From NCBI RefSeq assembly GCF_024807945.1, contig NZ_JANUFD010000002.1, forward strand, positions 1 to 64,000: DNA of 64,000 bases, read 5' to 3'. The notes under the pieces are model-generated. The model was not told where the DNA came from and did not search any database. It was given only the letters and a program-made list of their open reading frames with translations. The translations under genes were made by a program, and so were the position numbers. Positions 36,689-46,213 of the stretch are shown here, in pieces (the stretch's first letter is position 1; every line of letters begins with the position of its first letter). The stretch is from Pseudomonas sp. JUb42 (lineage in GTDB: Bacteria; Pseudomonadota; Gammaproteobacteria; Pseudomonadales; Pseudomonadaceae).

Positions 36689-37897
36689 TTAATCAGCGCT
36701 GACCGCGCCAATCTTGTGAATCGACAGGTCCGCGCCGTAATACTCCTGCTCCTGGCTCAAACGCAGGCCCAGGGTAAACTTGATCGCGCCATACACGGCA
36801 AACCCGCCGAGCAACGCCACCAGCACACCCAGGCCGGTGCCGATCAACTGGCTGACCAGGCTCACGCCGCCAAGCCCGCCCAATGCGCTCTGACCGAAAA
36901 TACCGCAGGCGATGCCGCCCCAGACGCCGCACAAGCCATGCAGTGGCCAGACACCCAATACATCGTCGATCTTCCAGCGCACCTGGGCCGCCGTGAAGCA
37001 CCAGACAAACAGTGCACCGGCAATCACCCCGGTTGCCAGGGCGCCAATGGGGTGCATAAGGTCCGAACCCGCACACACCGCCACAAGCCCGGCCAACGGG
37101 CCGTTATGCAAGAAGCCGGGGTCATTGCGCCCCACTACCAGCGCCGCCACAGTGCCACCGACCATGGCCAGCAGCGAATTGACCGCCACCAGGCCACTGA
37201 GGCCTTGCAGGCTCTGCGCACTCATGACGTTGAAGCCGAACCAGCCGACAATCAGAATCCACGAGCCCAGAGCCAGGAACGGAATACTCGACGGCGGATA
37301 AGCCACCAGCCGCCCTTCCCGATACCGGCCATGCCGCGGCCCCAGCAGCAAGACCGCTGCCAGCGCCAGCCAGCCGCCCATGGCATGCACCACCACAGAC
37401 CCGGCGAAATCATGGAAACTGGCGCCGAACGCCTGCAACAGCCAGGCTTGCAGGCCCAGGTTGCCGTTCCACACGACGCCCTCGAAAAATGGATAGACAA
37501 AGGCCACGATCAGTACAGTGGCGCATAATTGCGGCGCAAAACGTGCACGCTCGGCGATACCGCCGGAAATGATCGCCGGAATCGCCGCAGCGAAGGTCAG
37601 CAGGAAGAAGAATTTCACCAGAGCATAACCATGGTCGGCGCTGATCACCGCTGCGGGCTGGATGAAGTTCACGCCATAGGCGATCCAGTAGCCTATAAAG
37701 AAGTAGGCCAGCGTCGACACGGCAAAATCACTGAGGATCTTGGACAAGGCATTGACTTGGTTTTTCTGCCGGACCGTACCGACTTCCAGGAATGCAAATC
37801 CGGCATGCATGGCCAGTACCATGACCGCGCCGAGCAAAAGGAACAGGGTATTGGAGCTATGGACCAGGGTGTCCACAGCGCTTTGTACATTTTCCAT
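36689..37897 (-). CDS. AmtB-type ammonium transporter
   Basis: The 402-residue protein has the Amt family FAAAIPAIISGGIAER, DFAGSVVVHAMGGW with the pore region, and HPIGALATGVIAGAL. The twin pore histidines fit HAMGG and LHGLCGVWGG. No glnK gene adjoins it and I see no sigma-54 site upstream, so its nitrogen control is unclear. ATG 37897 is the natural start; the longer frame adds a non-hydrophobic tail. Confidence 0.93.
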   Translation of the reverse strand: MENVQSAVDTLVHSSNTLFLLLGAVMVLAMHAGFAFLEVGTVRQKNQVNALSKILSDFAVSTLAYFFIGYWIAYGVNFIQPAAVISADHGYALVKFFFLLTFAAAIPAIISGGIAERARFAPQLCATVLIVAFVYPFFEGVVWNGNLGLQAWLLQAFGASFHDFAGSVVVHAMGGWLALAAVLLLGPRHGRYREGRLVAYPPSSIPFLALGSWILIVGWFGFNVMSAQSLQGLSGLVAVNSLLAMVGGTVAALVVGRNDPGFLHNGPLAGLVAVCAGSDLMHPIGALATGVIAGALFVWCFTAAQVRWKIDDVLGVWPLHGLCGVWGGIACGIFGQSALGGLGGVSLVSQLIGTGLGVLVALLGGFAVYGAIKFTLGLRLSQEQEYYGADLSIHKIGAVSAD

Positions 37898-38246
37898 CGA
37901 GGGGGCAGACCTGCAAGTGAAGGAGAAGCACCAAAACGGAACATTGAACCTGTCTGCGCACCGATTTGGCGCCACCGCCTGATTGAGGCAGAAGTGGCCC
38001 GCGACCCTATTTAGCGCAGCAGAGCGTTATTCGCTTGGTTTTTTTCTCGAATTTTATGGTTTTAAAGTAAAGTTTCGGTTTTTACGCCGCCACCCGCGCC
38101 CTTGATTGGCGCGATCGCCTCCCTGGCGCACCAACAGGAAGCAAAAGCTGTACCAGTCGGCAACGCGGGCTTGCGGCACATGCCGACTGAACCTTCGCCA
38201 ACCTGCTGTACTCGAAACATCCATACGCCAACGAACGGAGACTCAC
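37898..38246. other. Intergenic region between the ammonium transporter and the YqjD-like gene
   Basis: This 349-base gap separates divergent genes. It holds an AT-rich block around 38035-38080 (a likely promoter area) and an inverted repeat GTCGGCA/TGCCGAC at 38156-38187. I see no gene. Confidence 0.4.
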
Positions 38247-38561
38247 ATGGCACGCGTTAACGCTCAAACCGCACAAGAAATCCTCATGGCTGACTTCCAG
38301 ACCCTGGTCGCCGATGCAGAAAAACTGCTCGCCCACACCGCGACCCTCGCCGGTGACCAGGCGGACGAACTGCGCGACCAGATCAATGAAAGCCTGCAAC
38401 AGGCCCGCGAGACCCTCAAATTGACCGAGGAGTCGCTGCGTGAGCGCGGCAATGCCGCGATGACCGCCACCGAAGACTACGTGCAGAGCAATCCCTGGCA
38501 GTCGGTAGGTATCGCCGCCGGGGTCGGGTTTCTACTCGGCCTGTTGGCCACTCGGCGCTGA
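38247..38561 (+). CDS. ElaB/YqjD-family (DUF883) ribosome/membrane protein
   Basis: The 104-residue protein is a helical, charged protein ending in a C-terminal membrane anchor (SVGIAAGVGFLLGLLATRR) after VQSNPWQ, the DUF883 hallmark. E. coli YqjD and ElaB are inner-membrane proteins reported to bind stationary-phase ribosomes. ATG 38247 has ACGGAG upstream. It heads a three-gene operon matching yqjD-yqjE-yqjK. Confidence 0.9.
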   Translation: MARVNAQTAQEILMADFQTLVADAEKLLAHTATLAGDQADELRDQINESLQQARETLKLTEESLRERGNAAMTATEDYVQSNPWQSVGIAAGVGFLLGLLATRR

Positions 38562-38566
38562 TCCTG

Positions 38567-38959
38567 ATGAGCCAGGAAAACGAATCCGGCCCATTCCCCG
38601 AGCAATCGGGCTCTTCGATACGCCGCCTGGGTGCTGCCTTTCTCGGCCTGCTGCACAACCATGTGGAGCTGTTCGGCATCGAGTTGCAGGAACAGAAGGC
38701 ACGTACCCTGAGCGTGCTGCTGTTCGCCGGGCTGGCGTTGGTCTTCGCCCTGCTGCTGTTGGTCGGCCTCTCGGCGCTGGTACTGGTCGTACTGTGGGAC
38801 ACCTATCGCCTGGCGGCGGTCATCGGTCTTTGCGTGTTCTACCTGTTGGCCGCATTGTTCTGCGCCTTGCGCCTTAAATCGGCGATTTTCGATGAATCCT
38901 CGCCCTTCGAGTCGACTCTTGAAGAGCTGGCCAATGACCGGGAGCGACTGCTGCCATGA
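38567..38959 (+). CDS. YqjE-like (phage holin family) membrane protein
   Basis: The 130-residue protein has an amphipathic start (IRRLGAAFLGLLHNHVELFG) and two transmembrane helices (VLLFAGLALVFALLLLVGLS and VIGLCVFYLLAALFC), as in YqjE. It follows the DUF883 gene by five bases and overlaps the next start by four. Confidence 0.87.
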   Translation: MSQENESGPFPEQSGSSIRRLGAAFLGLLHNHVELFGIELQEQKARTLSVLLFAGLALVFALLLLVGLSALVLVVLWDTYRLAAVIGLCVFYLLAALFCALRLKSAIFDESSPFESTLEELANDRERLLP

Positions 38960-39297
38960 GCCTGCCCGAACTGCCCAAAGGCAACTCCCGCCGCGAACTG
39001 CGCAAGGCGTTGATTCGCCTGCGCATGGAAATGCACCGCCAGGAATTGCGTCACGAATCCAGCCAGTTGCTCAATCCCCTGCGTCGGGCCCGCCATATGG
39101 CCCATGATCTGCCAGGTAGCCTGGGCATCAAGCATGCACCGCTGTGGGGAGTGGCCGCCGTGACCCTGCTGGGCTTTCTCAGCGGCAAACGCGCCAAAGG
39201 ACCGGGAAACGGTAACTTCTCCCGCTTCGTCAAGCTATCGGCCAGCCTGATTCCCCTGCTCAAACTGGCTTTGCAGAGCAATTCTCGCAAACCATAG
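38956..39297 (+). CDS. YqjK-like small protein
   Basis: The 113-residue basic protein begins with helical RRELRKALIRLRMEMHRQEL and has one weak hydrophobic stretch (GVAAVTLLGFLSG). Its position after the YqjE-like gene, with ATGA overlap, fits the third member of the yqjDEK cluster, whose function is unknown. Confidence 0.72.
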   Translation: MSLPELPKGNSRRELRKALIRLRMEMHRQELRHESSQLLNPLRRARHMAHDLPGSLGIKHAPLWGVAAVTLLGFLSGKRAKGPGNGNFSRFVKLSASLIPLLKLALQSNSRKP

Positions 39298-39350
39298 TGG
39301 CACTTTGGCTGCATTCTTGCAGTTGGCTACATTCTTGCTACAAGCCCTCC

Positions 39351-39381
39351 TTGCCCGCGCAGGCCTGACTTGCGCGGGCAA
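39351..39381 (+). terminator. Inverted repeat behind the YqjDEK-like genes
   Basis: TTGCCCGCGCA and TGCGCGGGCAA form a perfect 11-bp stem with a 9-base loop. There is no U tract directly after it, so it is either a single-repeat REP-like element or a weak terminator. Confidence 0.55.
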
Positions 39382-39434
39382 TGTTACGAAAAAACCGTAA
39401 CGCCTTGATTTTTTTAACTATAAAAGGAGGCTCC

Positions 39435-40598
39435 GTGATCGATGGGCAACCGCTAGCCTGCTTTCAGCCGTTCATCGATACCGCGACGGGACGTATTGCA
39501 GGTATTGAAGCGCTAGGACGCCTGCGCCAGGAAGATGGCCAGTTGCGCTCGGTCGGCCCGCTGTTCGCCGATCCCAAGACGCCCGCCGTGGCCCTGCGCA
39601 AGCTGGACCGGATCGTGCGCGACGACGCCTTGAGCCGACTGCATGAAGTGCCGGATGACTGGTTCCTGAGCCTGAATATGTCACCGCGCTGGATCAATCG
39701 CCTGCGCCCCGGTCAAGCCCTGCCCAGCCTCAAGCAACTGCAACGTCATGGCGTAGCACCTTCGCGCATCGTCTTTGAGATCACCGAACTGGGCGGCGAC
39801 AGCCAGCGTCTGGCCGATGTCGTGGCACGCTACCGAGAAGCCGGTGCGCGCATTGCCATCGATGATTTCGGCGCCGGGTATTCGCAACTGGATCGCGTAC
39901 TGTCGTTGCAGCCGGACATCCTCAAGCTCGACATGCGTCTGTTCCAGGCGGCAGCCAGGGGCGGCCCCAGCAGCGACGTGGTCAAGGCCCTGGCGCAAAT
40001 GGCCGAGAAAACCGGCTGCTGGATCATCGCCGAAGGCGTCGAGACCGAAGCCGAGCTGGACTTTGCCCTGGAATGTGGCTCGCGCTATGTACAAGGCTTC
40101 CTGTTCGCCCAGGGTGAACTGGAGTTTCGCGCCGCCGATGCCTTCGTCAGCCAGTTCGCCGAGCTGCGCGACCGCTACGTGCTCGGTAAGGTGGCCGAAA
40201 GGGCACGATTGATGAACCTGCGCCAGCGACTCGGCACGCTGATGGGCGTGTTGCAACAATGGGCCGAAGGCCAGGCCCCCATCAGCGCGCTGCCGGCCTT
40301 GCACGACTATCCCTGGCTGCTGCGTTTCTATCAGTGCGACCGTCACGGCACGCAACTGACGCCCAACCTGGAATGGCGTGATGGCACCTGGCAGGCCGAT
40401 ACCCGCTACGTTGGCCATAACTGGTCGTGGCGCCCGTATTTCTATCACCTGCTGGCCGAAGGCTGGGACGAGCGGCGCCTGACCCTGTCCAACACCTACC
40501 GCGATGCCACCAGCAACCAGTATTGCCTGACGGCGGGCCAGTTCTTCGACAATGGCCAGCGCCTGTTACTGATTGATATAGACGCTGCGGGAATGTAG
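39435..40598 (+). CDS. EAL-domain cyclic-di-GMP phosphodiesterase
   Basis: The 387-residue protein contains the EAL core: EALGRLR, NMSPRWI, FEITELGGD, IDDFGAGYSQLDRV, LKLDMRLF, AEGVETEAELD and QGFLFAQ, so the metal-binding and loop-6 residues look intact. A C-terminal domain of about 120 residues (DYPWLLRFYQCD through RLLLIDIDAAG) is probably regulatory. The start is a GTG at 39435 behind AAAGGAGG; an upstream ATG at 39381 lacks such a site. It should lower c-di-GMP. Confidence 0.9.
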   Translation: MIDGQPLACFQPFIDTATGRIAGIEALGRLRQEDGQLRSVGPLFADPKTPAVALRKLDRIVRDDALSRLHEVPDDWFLSLNMSPRWINRLRPGQALPSLKQLQRHGVAPSRIVFEITELGGDSQRLADVVARYREAGARIAIDDFGAGYSQLDRVLSLQPDILKLDMRLFQAAARGGPSSDVVKALAQMAEKTGCWIIAEGVETEAELDFALECGSRYVQGFLFAQGELEFRAADAFVSQFAELRDRYVLGKVAERARLMNLRQRLGTLMGVLQQWAEGQAPISALPALHDYPWLLRFYQCDRHGTQLTPNLEWRDGTWQADTRYVGHNWSWRPYFYHLLAEGWDERRLTLSNTYRDATSNQYCLTAGQFFDNGQRLLLIDIDAAGM

Positions 40599-40667
40599 GG
40601 CGAGGCCCCTTGCAGCGGGCAGGGCAAACCCTGAAGCTAGGGACCTCACCTCGATGGAGTGCACGCC

Positions 40668-41999
40668 TTGGATTGGCAAACCCTGCTTAACCGCGAACGA
40701 CTCGGCAAAACCCTGCACAGCCCCGAGGAACTGGGGCGCAGTCCTTTCCATAAAGACCATGACCGGATCATCTTCTCCGGCGCCTTCCGCCGCCTGGGGC
40801 GCAAGACCCAGGTTCATCCGGTATCGAGCAACGATCATATCCATACTCGCCTGACCCACTCCCTGGAAGTCAGCTGCGTCGGCCGGTCCCTGGGCATGCG
40901 TGTCGGCGAGACCCTGCGCAGCGCCCTGCCCGACTGGTGCGAGCCCAGCGACCTGGGCATGGTCGTGCAATCGGCCTGTCTGGCCCACGACATCGGCAAC
41001 CCACCCTTCGGCCACTCCGGTGAAGACGCCATCCGCAACTGGTTCAACCAGGCCGCCGGACGCGGCTGGCTGGATGCCATGAGCGATACCGAACGCAAGG
41101 ATTTCCTCAATTTCGAAGGCAACGCTCAGGGCTTTCGGGTCCTGACCCAACTGGAATATCACCAGTTCGACGGTGGCACCCGGCTGACCTACGCCACCCT
41201 CGGTACCTATCTGAAATACCCCTGGACGGCCAGTCACGCTGATTCCCTGGGCTACAAGAAGCACAAGTTCGGTTGCTATCAGAGCGAGCTGCCGATCCTC
41301 GAACAGATCGCCCACAAGCTCGGTATCCCGCAACTGGAAGACCAGCGCTGGGCGCGGCATCCGTTGGTCTACCTGATGGAGGCCGCCGACGATATCTGCT
41401 ACGCCCTGATCGACCTGGAAGATGGCCTGGAAATGGAGCTGCTCGACTACGCCGAAGTCGAAGCCCTGCTGTTGGGACTGGTAGGCGATGACCTGCCCGA
41501 CACCTATCGCCAGCTCGGCCCCAACGACTCCCGGCGCCGCAAGCTGGCAATCCTGCGCGGCAAAGCCATCGAGCACCTGACCAACGCCGCTGCCCGGGCC
41601 TTTGTCGAGCAGCAGGATGCCCTGCTGGCCGGAACCCTCAGCGGCGACCTGGTCGAGCACATGCACGGTCCGGCCAAGCGCTGCGTGCTCAGCGCCAAGG
41701 ACATGGCGCGCAAGAAGATCTTCCAGGACAAACGCAAAACCCTGCACGAGATAGGCGCCTACACCACCCTGGAGATCCTCCTCAATGCCTTCTGCGGCGC
41801 GGCGCTGGAGCAGTTCGGCGGGCGCACGCCATCGTTCAAGCACCGGCGCATCCTCGACCTGCTGGGCAACAGTGCACCGAGTCCGGACTGGTCACTGCAT
41901 GCCTCGTTCCTGCGCATGATCGATTTCATCGCCGGAATGACCGACAGTTACGCCAGCGAAATGGCCCGGGAAATGACCGGGCGTTCAGGCCCCATGTAA
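40668..41999 (+). CDS. dgt: Deoxyguanosinetriphosphate triphosphohydrolase-like protein
   Basis: The 443-residue HD-domain enzyme has [29 protein letters not shown] and [16 protein letters not shown], the metal-binding His-Asp motifs of dNTP triphosphohydrolases. TTG 40668 (start [18 protein letters not shown] eight bases before) is preferred; GTG 40659 would add three residues. The ATG at 40654 is in another frame. Confidence 0.93.
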   Translation: MDWQTLLNRERLGKTLHSPEELGRSPFHKDHDRIIFSGAFRRLGRKTQVHPVSSNDHIHTRLTHSLEVSCVGRSLGMRVGETLRSALPDWCEPSDLGMVVQSACLAHDIGNPPFGHSGEDAIRNWFNQAAGRGWLDAMSDTERKDFLNFEGNAQGFRVLTQLEYHQFDGGTRLTYATLGTYLKYPWTASHADSLGYKKHKFGCYQSELPILEQIAHKLGIPQLEDQRWARHPLVYLMEAADDICYALIDLEDGLEMELLDYAEVEALLLGLVGDDLPDTYRQLGPNDSRRRKLAILRGKAIEHLTNAAARAFVEQQDALLAGTLSGDLVEHMHGPAKRCVLSAKDMARKKIFQDKRKTLHEIGAYTTLEILLNAFCGAALEQFGGRTPSFKHRRILDLLGNSAPSPDWSLHASFLRMIDFIAGMTDSYASEMAREMTGRSGPM

Positions 42000-42206
42000 G
42001 GACCTGGCCGGGCGGATCACATGTTCCATCTGCCCGGTCCCTACCATGGAGCTGCCCTCCCCCTCCCCATCTTCAGAAATTTCCTACACACCAAAAAGAA
42101 ACGTCTGATCGTCGCTTCGCGGCAGCTGCCGAATAATCCCGCCCCTGCACATTCGCGCACCATTGGCTTGCTGCCTGCCGCGCAAGCACCTCGCCGGAAC
42201 GTCCCG

Positions 42207-42617
42207 ATGTTTAAAAACAACCTGCGCATCCTGCTGGTGGAGGACCACCCTTTCCAGCTGATTGCCACACAGATACTGCTGAACAACCAGGGCTACTTTC
42301 TCCTGACCCCCGCCCTGACAGCCCGGGAAGCCCTGCAGGAAATGGAGCGAGCGGCACGGCCCTACGATCTATTGTTATGTGACCAATGCCTGCCGGACCT
42401 GATGGGCCTGGCCCTGATCGAACAGGCCCACCGACGCAGCCTGATGCGCAACGCCATCCTGCTCAGTGGCCTGGCTGACCCGCAACTCGATGACCTGCGC
42501 AGGCAGGCCATGGAACTGGGCCTGCCGCTCCTGGGTTGCCTGAGCAAGCCCCTGCATGGCCCCGACCTCAGCGAACTTATCGCCCACTTGGATACAGCGC
42601 CAGACGTAACAGCCTGA
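42207..42617 (+). CDS. Stand-alone response-regulator receiver
   Basis: The 136-residue protein is only a receiver domain: acidic VEDHP near the N-terminus, phosphorylatable Asp59 in LLLCDQCLPD, and the conserved Lys in CLSKPL. It has no output domain, so it may pass phosphate on or bind a partner. ATG 42207 has GGAA upstream. It precedes the EvgA-like regulator by about 380 bases. Confidence 0.85.
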   Translation: MFKNNLRILLVEDHPFQLIATQILLNNQGYFLLTPALTAREALQEMERAARPYDLLLCDQCLPDLMGLALIEQAHRRSLMRNAILLSGLADPQLDDLRRQAMELGLPLLGCLSKPLHGPDLSELIAHLDTAPDVTA

Positions 42618-42997
42618 TCCCCCTCGCCGCCACTTCCCCGCTCGTCAGGTTGATTCCCGCCAGAGGTCGATCAACCTGCCCTCTGCCACCCTGTCTTCCA
42701 GACCTCCCGGTTAATTCGCCGACCTATAACCTTTTATTGCAGAAGCTTGCGACATAAATGAGAGCATCTATATCCAAATGTAATAAACAGCGTGCAACTG
42801 AATAGCCAAAATCTCGCGAAAAGTCGGCAGCATTTATAAACATTTACAACATGATCCGGCCTTTTACGTATTCCAATTCGCTATTTCTTGTAGGAACTTT
42901 CCTATAAAGGCTCCTTGAGGCAGTCCATTAATGTGCCTGCCCGAATATCTGAGCTAAGGTGCGCGCTTTCTTCTTCGTTGTTTGTATGGACTTAGCT
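42618..42997 (+). promoter_or_regulatory. Promoter region of the evgA-like gene with a TAGGA-N4-TCCTA palindrome
   Basis: The 380-base AT-rich gap has no gene. At 42888-42907 it contains TTGTAGGAACTTTCCTATAA, two 9-base arms with one mismatch around CT. The core geometry equals that at 3030-3043, and the right half equals 29262-29275. The element lies about 95 bases before the start codon, a fitting distance for autoregulation. Confidence 0.55.
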
Positions 42998-43624
42998 ATG
43001 AACTCAGTTTTTATCATCGATGACCACCCCGTTATTCGTCTTGCCGTACGCATGCTTCTGGAAAACGAAAACTATGAAGTGGTAGGCGAAACTGACAATG
43101 GCGTCGACGCCATGCAAATGGTCAGGGAATGCATGCCCGACCTGATCATTCTCGATATCAGCATTCCCAAGCTCGACGGTCTGGAAGTACTGGCCCGCTT
43201 CAATGCCATGGGTCTGCCATCAAAAATTCTGGTGCTGACGGCACAGACTCCCGCGCTGTTCGCCATTCGCTGCATGCAATCGGGGGCGGCGGGTTATGTG
43301 TGCAAACAGGAAGATCTCAGTGAATTGCTCAGTTCGGTAAAAGCTGTATTATCCGGCTACAATTACTTCCCAAGCCAGGCACTGGCTCCGGTCTACCGTG
43401 CAGACGGCCAGCCGAGCGAAGTCGAACTTTTCAAACTGGTCAATGATCGCGAATTGATGGTATTGCAGTTATTCGCCCAAGGGCGGAGCAACAAGGAAAT
43501 TGCCAAAGGCATGTTCCTCAGCAATAAAACCGTCAGCACATACAAGACTCGACTCATGCAAAAGCTCAGAACGAAAACCTTGGTAGAACTTATCGAGATG
43601 GCAAAACGCAACGCGCTAGTGTGA
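42998..43624 (+). CDS. EvgA/BvgA-like LuxR-family response regulator
   Basis: The 208-residue protein has a receiver with IIDDHP, phosphorylatable Asp53 in LIILDISIPKLDGL and the signal lysine in VCKQ. A LuxR-type helix-turn-helix follows (KEIAKGMFLSNKTVSTYKTR). The C-terminal KTLVELIEMAKRN resembles E. coli EvgA closely. It pairs with the EvgS-like sensor, whose GTG start overlaps its stop (GTGA). ATG 42998 is the family start. Confidence 0.9.
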   Translation: MNSVFIIDDHPVIRLAVRMLLENENYEVVGETDNGVDAMQMVRECMPDLIILDISIPKLDGLEVLARFNAMGLPSKILVLTAQTPALFAIRCMQSGAAGYVCKQEDLSELLSSVKAVLSGYNYFPSQALAPVYRADGQPSEVELFKLVNDRELMVLQLFAQGRSNKEIAKGMFLSNKTVSTYKTRLMQKLRTKTLVELIEMAKRNALV

Positions 43625-45594
43625 GAAACCGGATGCCCACGCGCCTTAAACACTGTTTGATTGTTGCTGTAAGCATTTGCCTGGGCGCAGGCTCGTCGGC
43701 AGGGCTGGGAGCGGCTGAACACTACACCCTGCTCAGTCGCTCGAGCCCTGCCCACATGAACGTAAAACTGGACGATGCCCAATGGGAGTGGGTGCGCAAT
43801 AAACGCGAACTGATCCTGGGCACCTCCGCCCCCGACTATCCGCCTTTCGACCTGACCATTTCCGGCCAGGACTACGAAGGATTCACCGCCGATTACGCCG
43901 GCATCATCTCCAGCGCCCTGCACCTGTCGATCAAGGTCCGTCGCTTCGACTCCCGTGAAGCCGCCATCGCCGCCCTCGCAGCCGGGCAAATTGACCTGCT
44001 GGGCAGCGCCAATGGCTATGAGGCGGTGGAACGCGATCTGCGACTGTCCACGCCCTATGCGGTCGATCAACCCGTGCTGGTCAGCCGTATCGGCGAAACC
44101 CGCCCCTTGAACCAGGGGCTGGCGGACATGCGCCTGAGCATGGTCTATCACTACCTGCCGCTGAACGAAATAGAGGCGCTGTATCCAAAGGCGCGACTGA
44201 TGAGCTATCCCTCATTCCAGAGCGCCATCAATGCTGTCGCCTTCAACCAGGCCGATGTTTTTCTCGGGGATACCATCTCGACCCAGTACCTGATCAACAA
44301 GGGCTACCTGAACAACGTGCAGATGGCCAACTTCGGCAAGCACGAGCCCACTGGCTTCAGCTTCGCCGTGCGCAACGACGAGACCCCCCTGCTGGAGGTC
44401 ATCAACCAGACCCTGAAAGCCATCCCCCTGGACGAACGGGTCGAGATTTCCAAGCGCTGGGGCGCTGGCAGCGACCTGATGCTGACGGACCAAAGACTGC
44501 AACTGACCCCGCGTGAAGAACGCTGGATCGCCCAGAACCCCGTTGTCCGGGTGGTGTTCAACGAGGCGTATGCACCGCTGACCTTCTTCGACGCCAGCGG
44601 CAATTTCCGCGGCATCACCGCAGACCTCCTGGAACTGGTGCGGCTACGCACGGGACTGCGCTTCGAGTTCAACCGCTCCCCCAGCATGGCCGACATGCTC
44701 AATCAGGTCGGCCAGGGGCAGGCCGACCTGATCGGAGCAATGATTCCCAGCGAAGAACGACAGCAGCGCTTCAATTTCAGCCGTCCCTACATCGACAACT
44801 CGTTTGTACTGGTCACTCGCCACTGGCCCGCCAACCCTCAGCATCTGGAGCAACTGGCAGGCAAGCGGGTCGCCATTGCCCAGGACAGCCCTCTGGGGCC
44901 TTATCTGCGCCAGGGCTTTCCCGAGGTCATCCTCATCGAAGCCGACAACCCGTTTCAGGCCCTGGACATGCTTAGCCAGGGCCGGGTCGAAGGCGCCATC
45001 ACCTCGCTGGTCAGCGCCAACTATTTTGTGTCCTCGGGGATCTTCAACAAGCGCCTGCAAATGACCGCAACGGTAGGTGAAGAACCGGCCCTGATCTCCA
45101 TGGCCACATCACGCAACGCCCCTGAGCTGACGGCCATCATCGACAAGGCCTTGTCCAGCGTCACCCCCCAGGAGCTGGCCGTAATCAACAATCGCTGGCG
45201 CTCCTATACCCCGGCCAGCGGCATGTGGCACGACTACCAGCGCCTGATCTACCAGATCCTCATCGGCGCCGGCCTGCTGCTGCTCGGCTCCCTGGCCTGG
45301 AACGCCTACATGCGTCGCCAGATCAAGAAACGCGAGGCCGCCGAGCGGGCGCTCAATGACCAGGTCGAATTCATGAGCGCACTGGTCAACGGCACACCGC
45401 ATCCGATCTACGTGCGCGACCATCAAGGTCTGTTGCGCATGTGCAACGACAGCTATCTGGAGGCGTTCTCGGCGCGACGTGAGGACGTGATAGGCAAAAG
45501 CGTCACCGAAGGCATTCTCAGCAACAGCGTCGAGGCCCGGGAGTTCGCCGCCGATTACCAACGCGTAATGTCCAGAGATGCGGCAATGTTTTGA
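43621..45594 (+). pseudogene. EvgS/BvgS-like sensor, truncated before the kinase domain
   Basis: The 657-residue product has a signal peptide, two periplasmic venus-flytrap (SBP_bac_3) domains (about 45-290 and 300-540), a transmembrane helix (IYQILIGAGLLLLGSLAWNA) and the first half of a PAS domain (ALVNGTPHPIYVRDHQG). It then stops after about 70 PAS residues. BvgS/EvgS proteins continue with histidine kinase, receiver and HPt domains, all missing here. The sequence becomes AT-rich right after the stop and prophage genes begin 240 bases on, so prophage integration is the likely cause. The rest should lie beyond the far end of the prophage. Confidence 0.85.
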
Positions 45595-45834
45595 ATATTT
45601 TCTTTTATTTTCAAAGGGATGAAGCCATAAAAGACCGATTTATTAGTGACGATACACGTCGGTTCCTCACCTAACAAAATCAATGAGTTATGGTTGTGTT
45701 TTGGGGAAGATTTCCCAGCTCAACCGCCCTCCCCGGCGTCCTGCCGACGTTCAAAACACCCTTTCATCACCTGACACTCGTCATCCATCCATTATCTCGA
45801 TTACTGTATATCCAAACAGTATCGGATAACCCAC
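45595..45834. promoter_or_regulatory. Left prophage boundary region
   Basis: This 240-base stretch between the truncated sensor and the first phage gene is AT-rich at its left end (45600-45680) and has no gene. It ends in the LexA-type box at 45804-45819. Confidence 0.5.
45804..45819 (+). promoter_or_regulatory. LexA (SOS) box
   Basis: CTGTATATCCAAACAG fits the CTGT-N8-ACAG consensus exactly and lies about 15 bases before the start codon at 45835. It should make the following gene DNA-damage inducible. Confidence 0.8.
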
Positions 45835-46191
45835 ATGTGCATCGACTACGAAGCCGAGAACTGGCTCGGCAATCCGACCCGGGAAGAAATGCTCGAGCAC
45901 CACAACAAGCTGATCGAGGCCGAGAACGAACTCCTGCGCCAGGAGGTTGACCGGTACCGGAAGAATCAGGCCAAGCTGATCGACATGGTTTCGGCATTGA
46001 CGATCGAGCGCGATCGGTTGGGCAAGGATCTGGAAGCCACAAAAACACGCTTGTCTGAAACCAGCAGCCAGAGCTATGAAAGGATGCGGGAGATCAGTGA
46101 GCTACAGCGCGTCGTATCACAGCGGGATGCGATCATGCGTGATTACGGAGTGCCTGAGGTCTTTTTCGGATCGCCGCGTACTGAATCATAA
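45835..46191 (+). CDS. SOS-controlled prophage-edge protein of unknown function
   Basis: The 118-residue protein starts MCIDYEAENWLGNPTREEML and is mainly charged coiled coil (about residues 18-95, including LIEAENELLRQEVDRYRKNQ). It has no signal peptide. It points the opposite way to all other phage genes and follows the LexA box. Its role is unknown; a damage-induced regulator or anti-host function is possible. Confidence 0.75.
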   Translation: MCIDYEAENWLGNPTREEMLEHHNKLIEAENELLRQEVDRYRKNQAKLIDMVSALTIERDRLGKDLEATKTRLSETSSQSYERMREISELQRVVSQRDAIMRDYGVPEVFFGSPRTES

Positions 46192-46213
46192 GCCGCCTCA
46201 CACGCCAGCCCGG

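Noticed and set aside
42081..42088. TTCCTACA before the stand-alone receiver gene
   Set aside because: Only a half site without the TAGGA arm at the right spacing. Too weak to list with the others.
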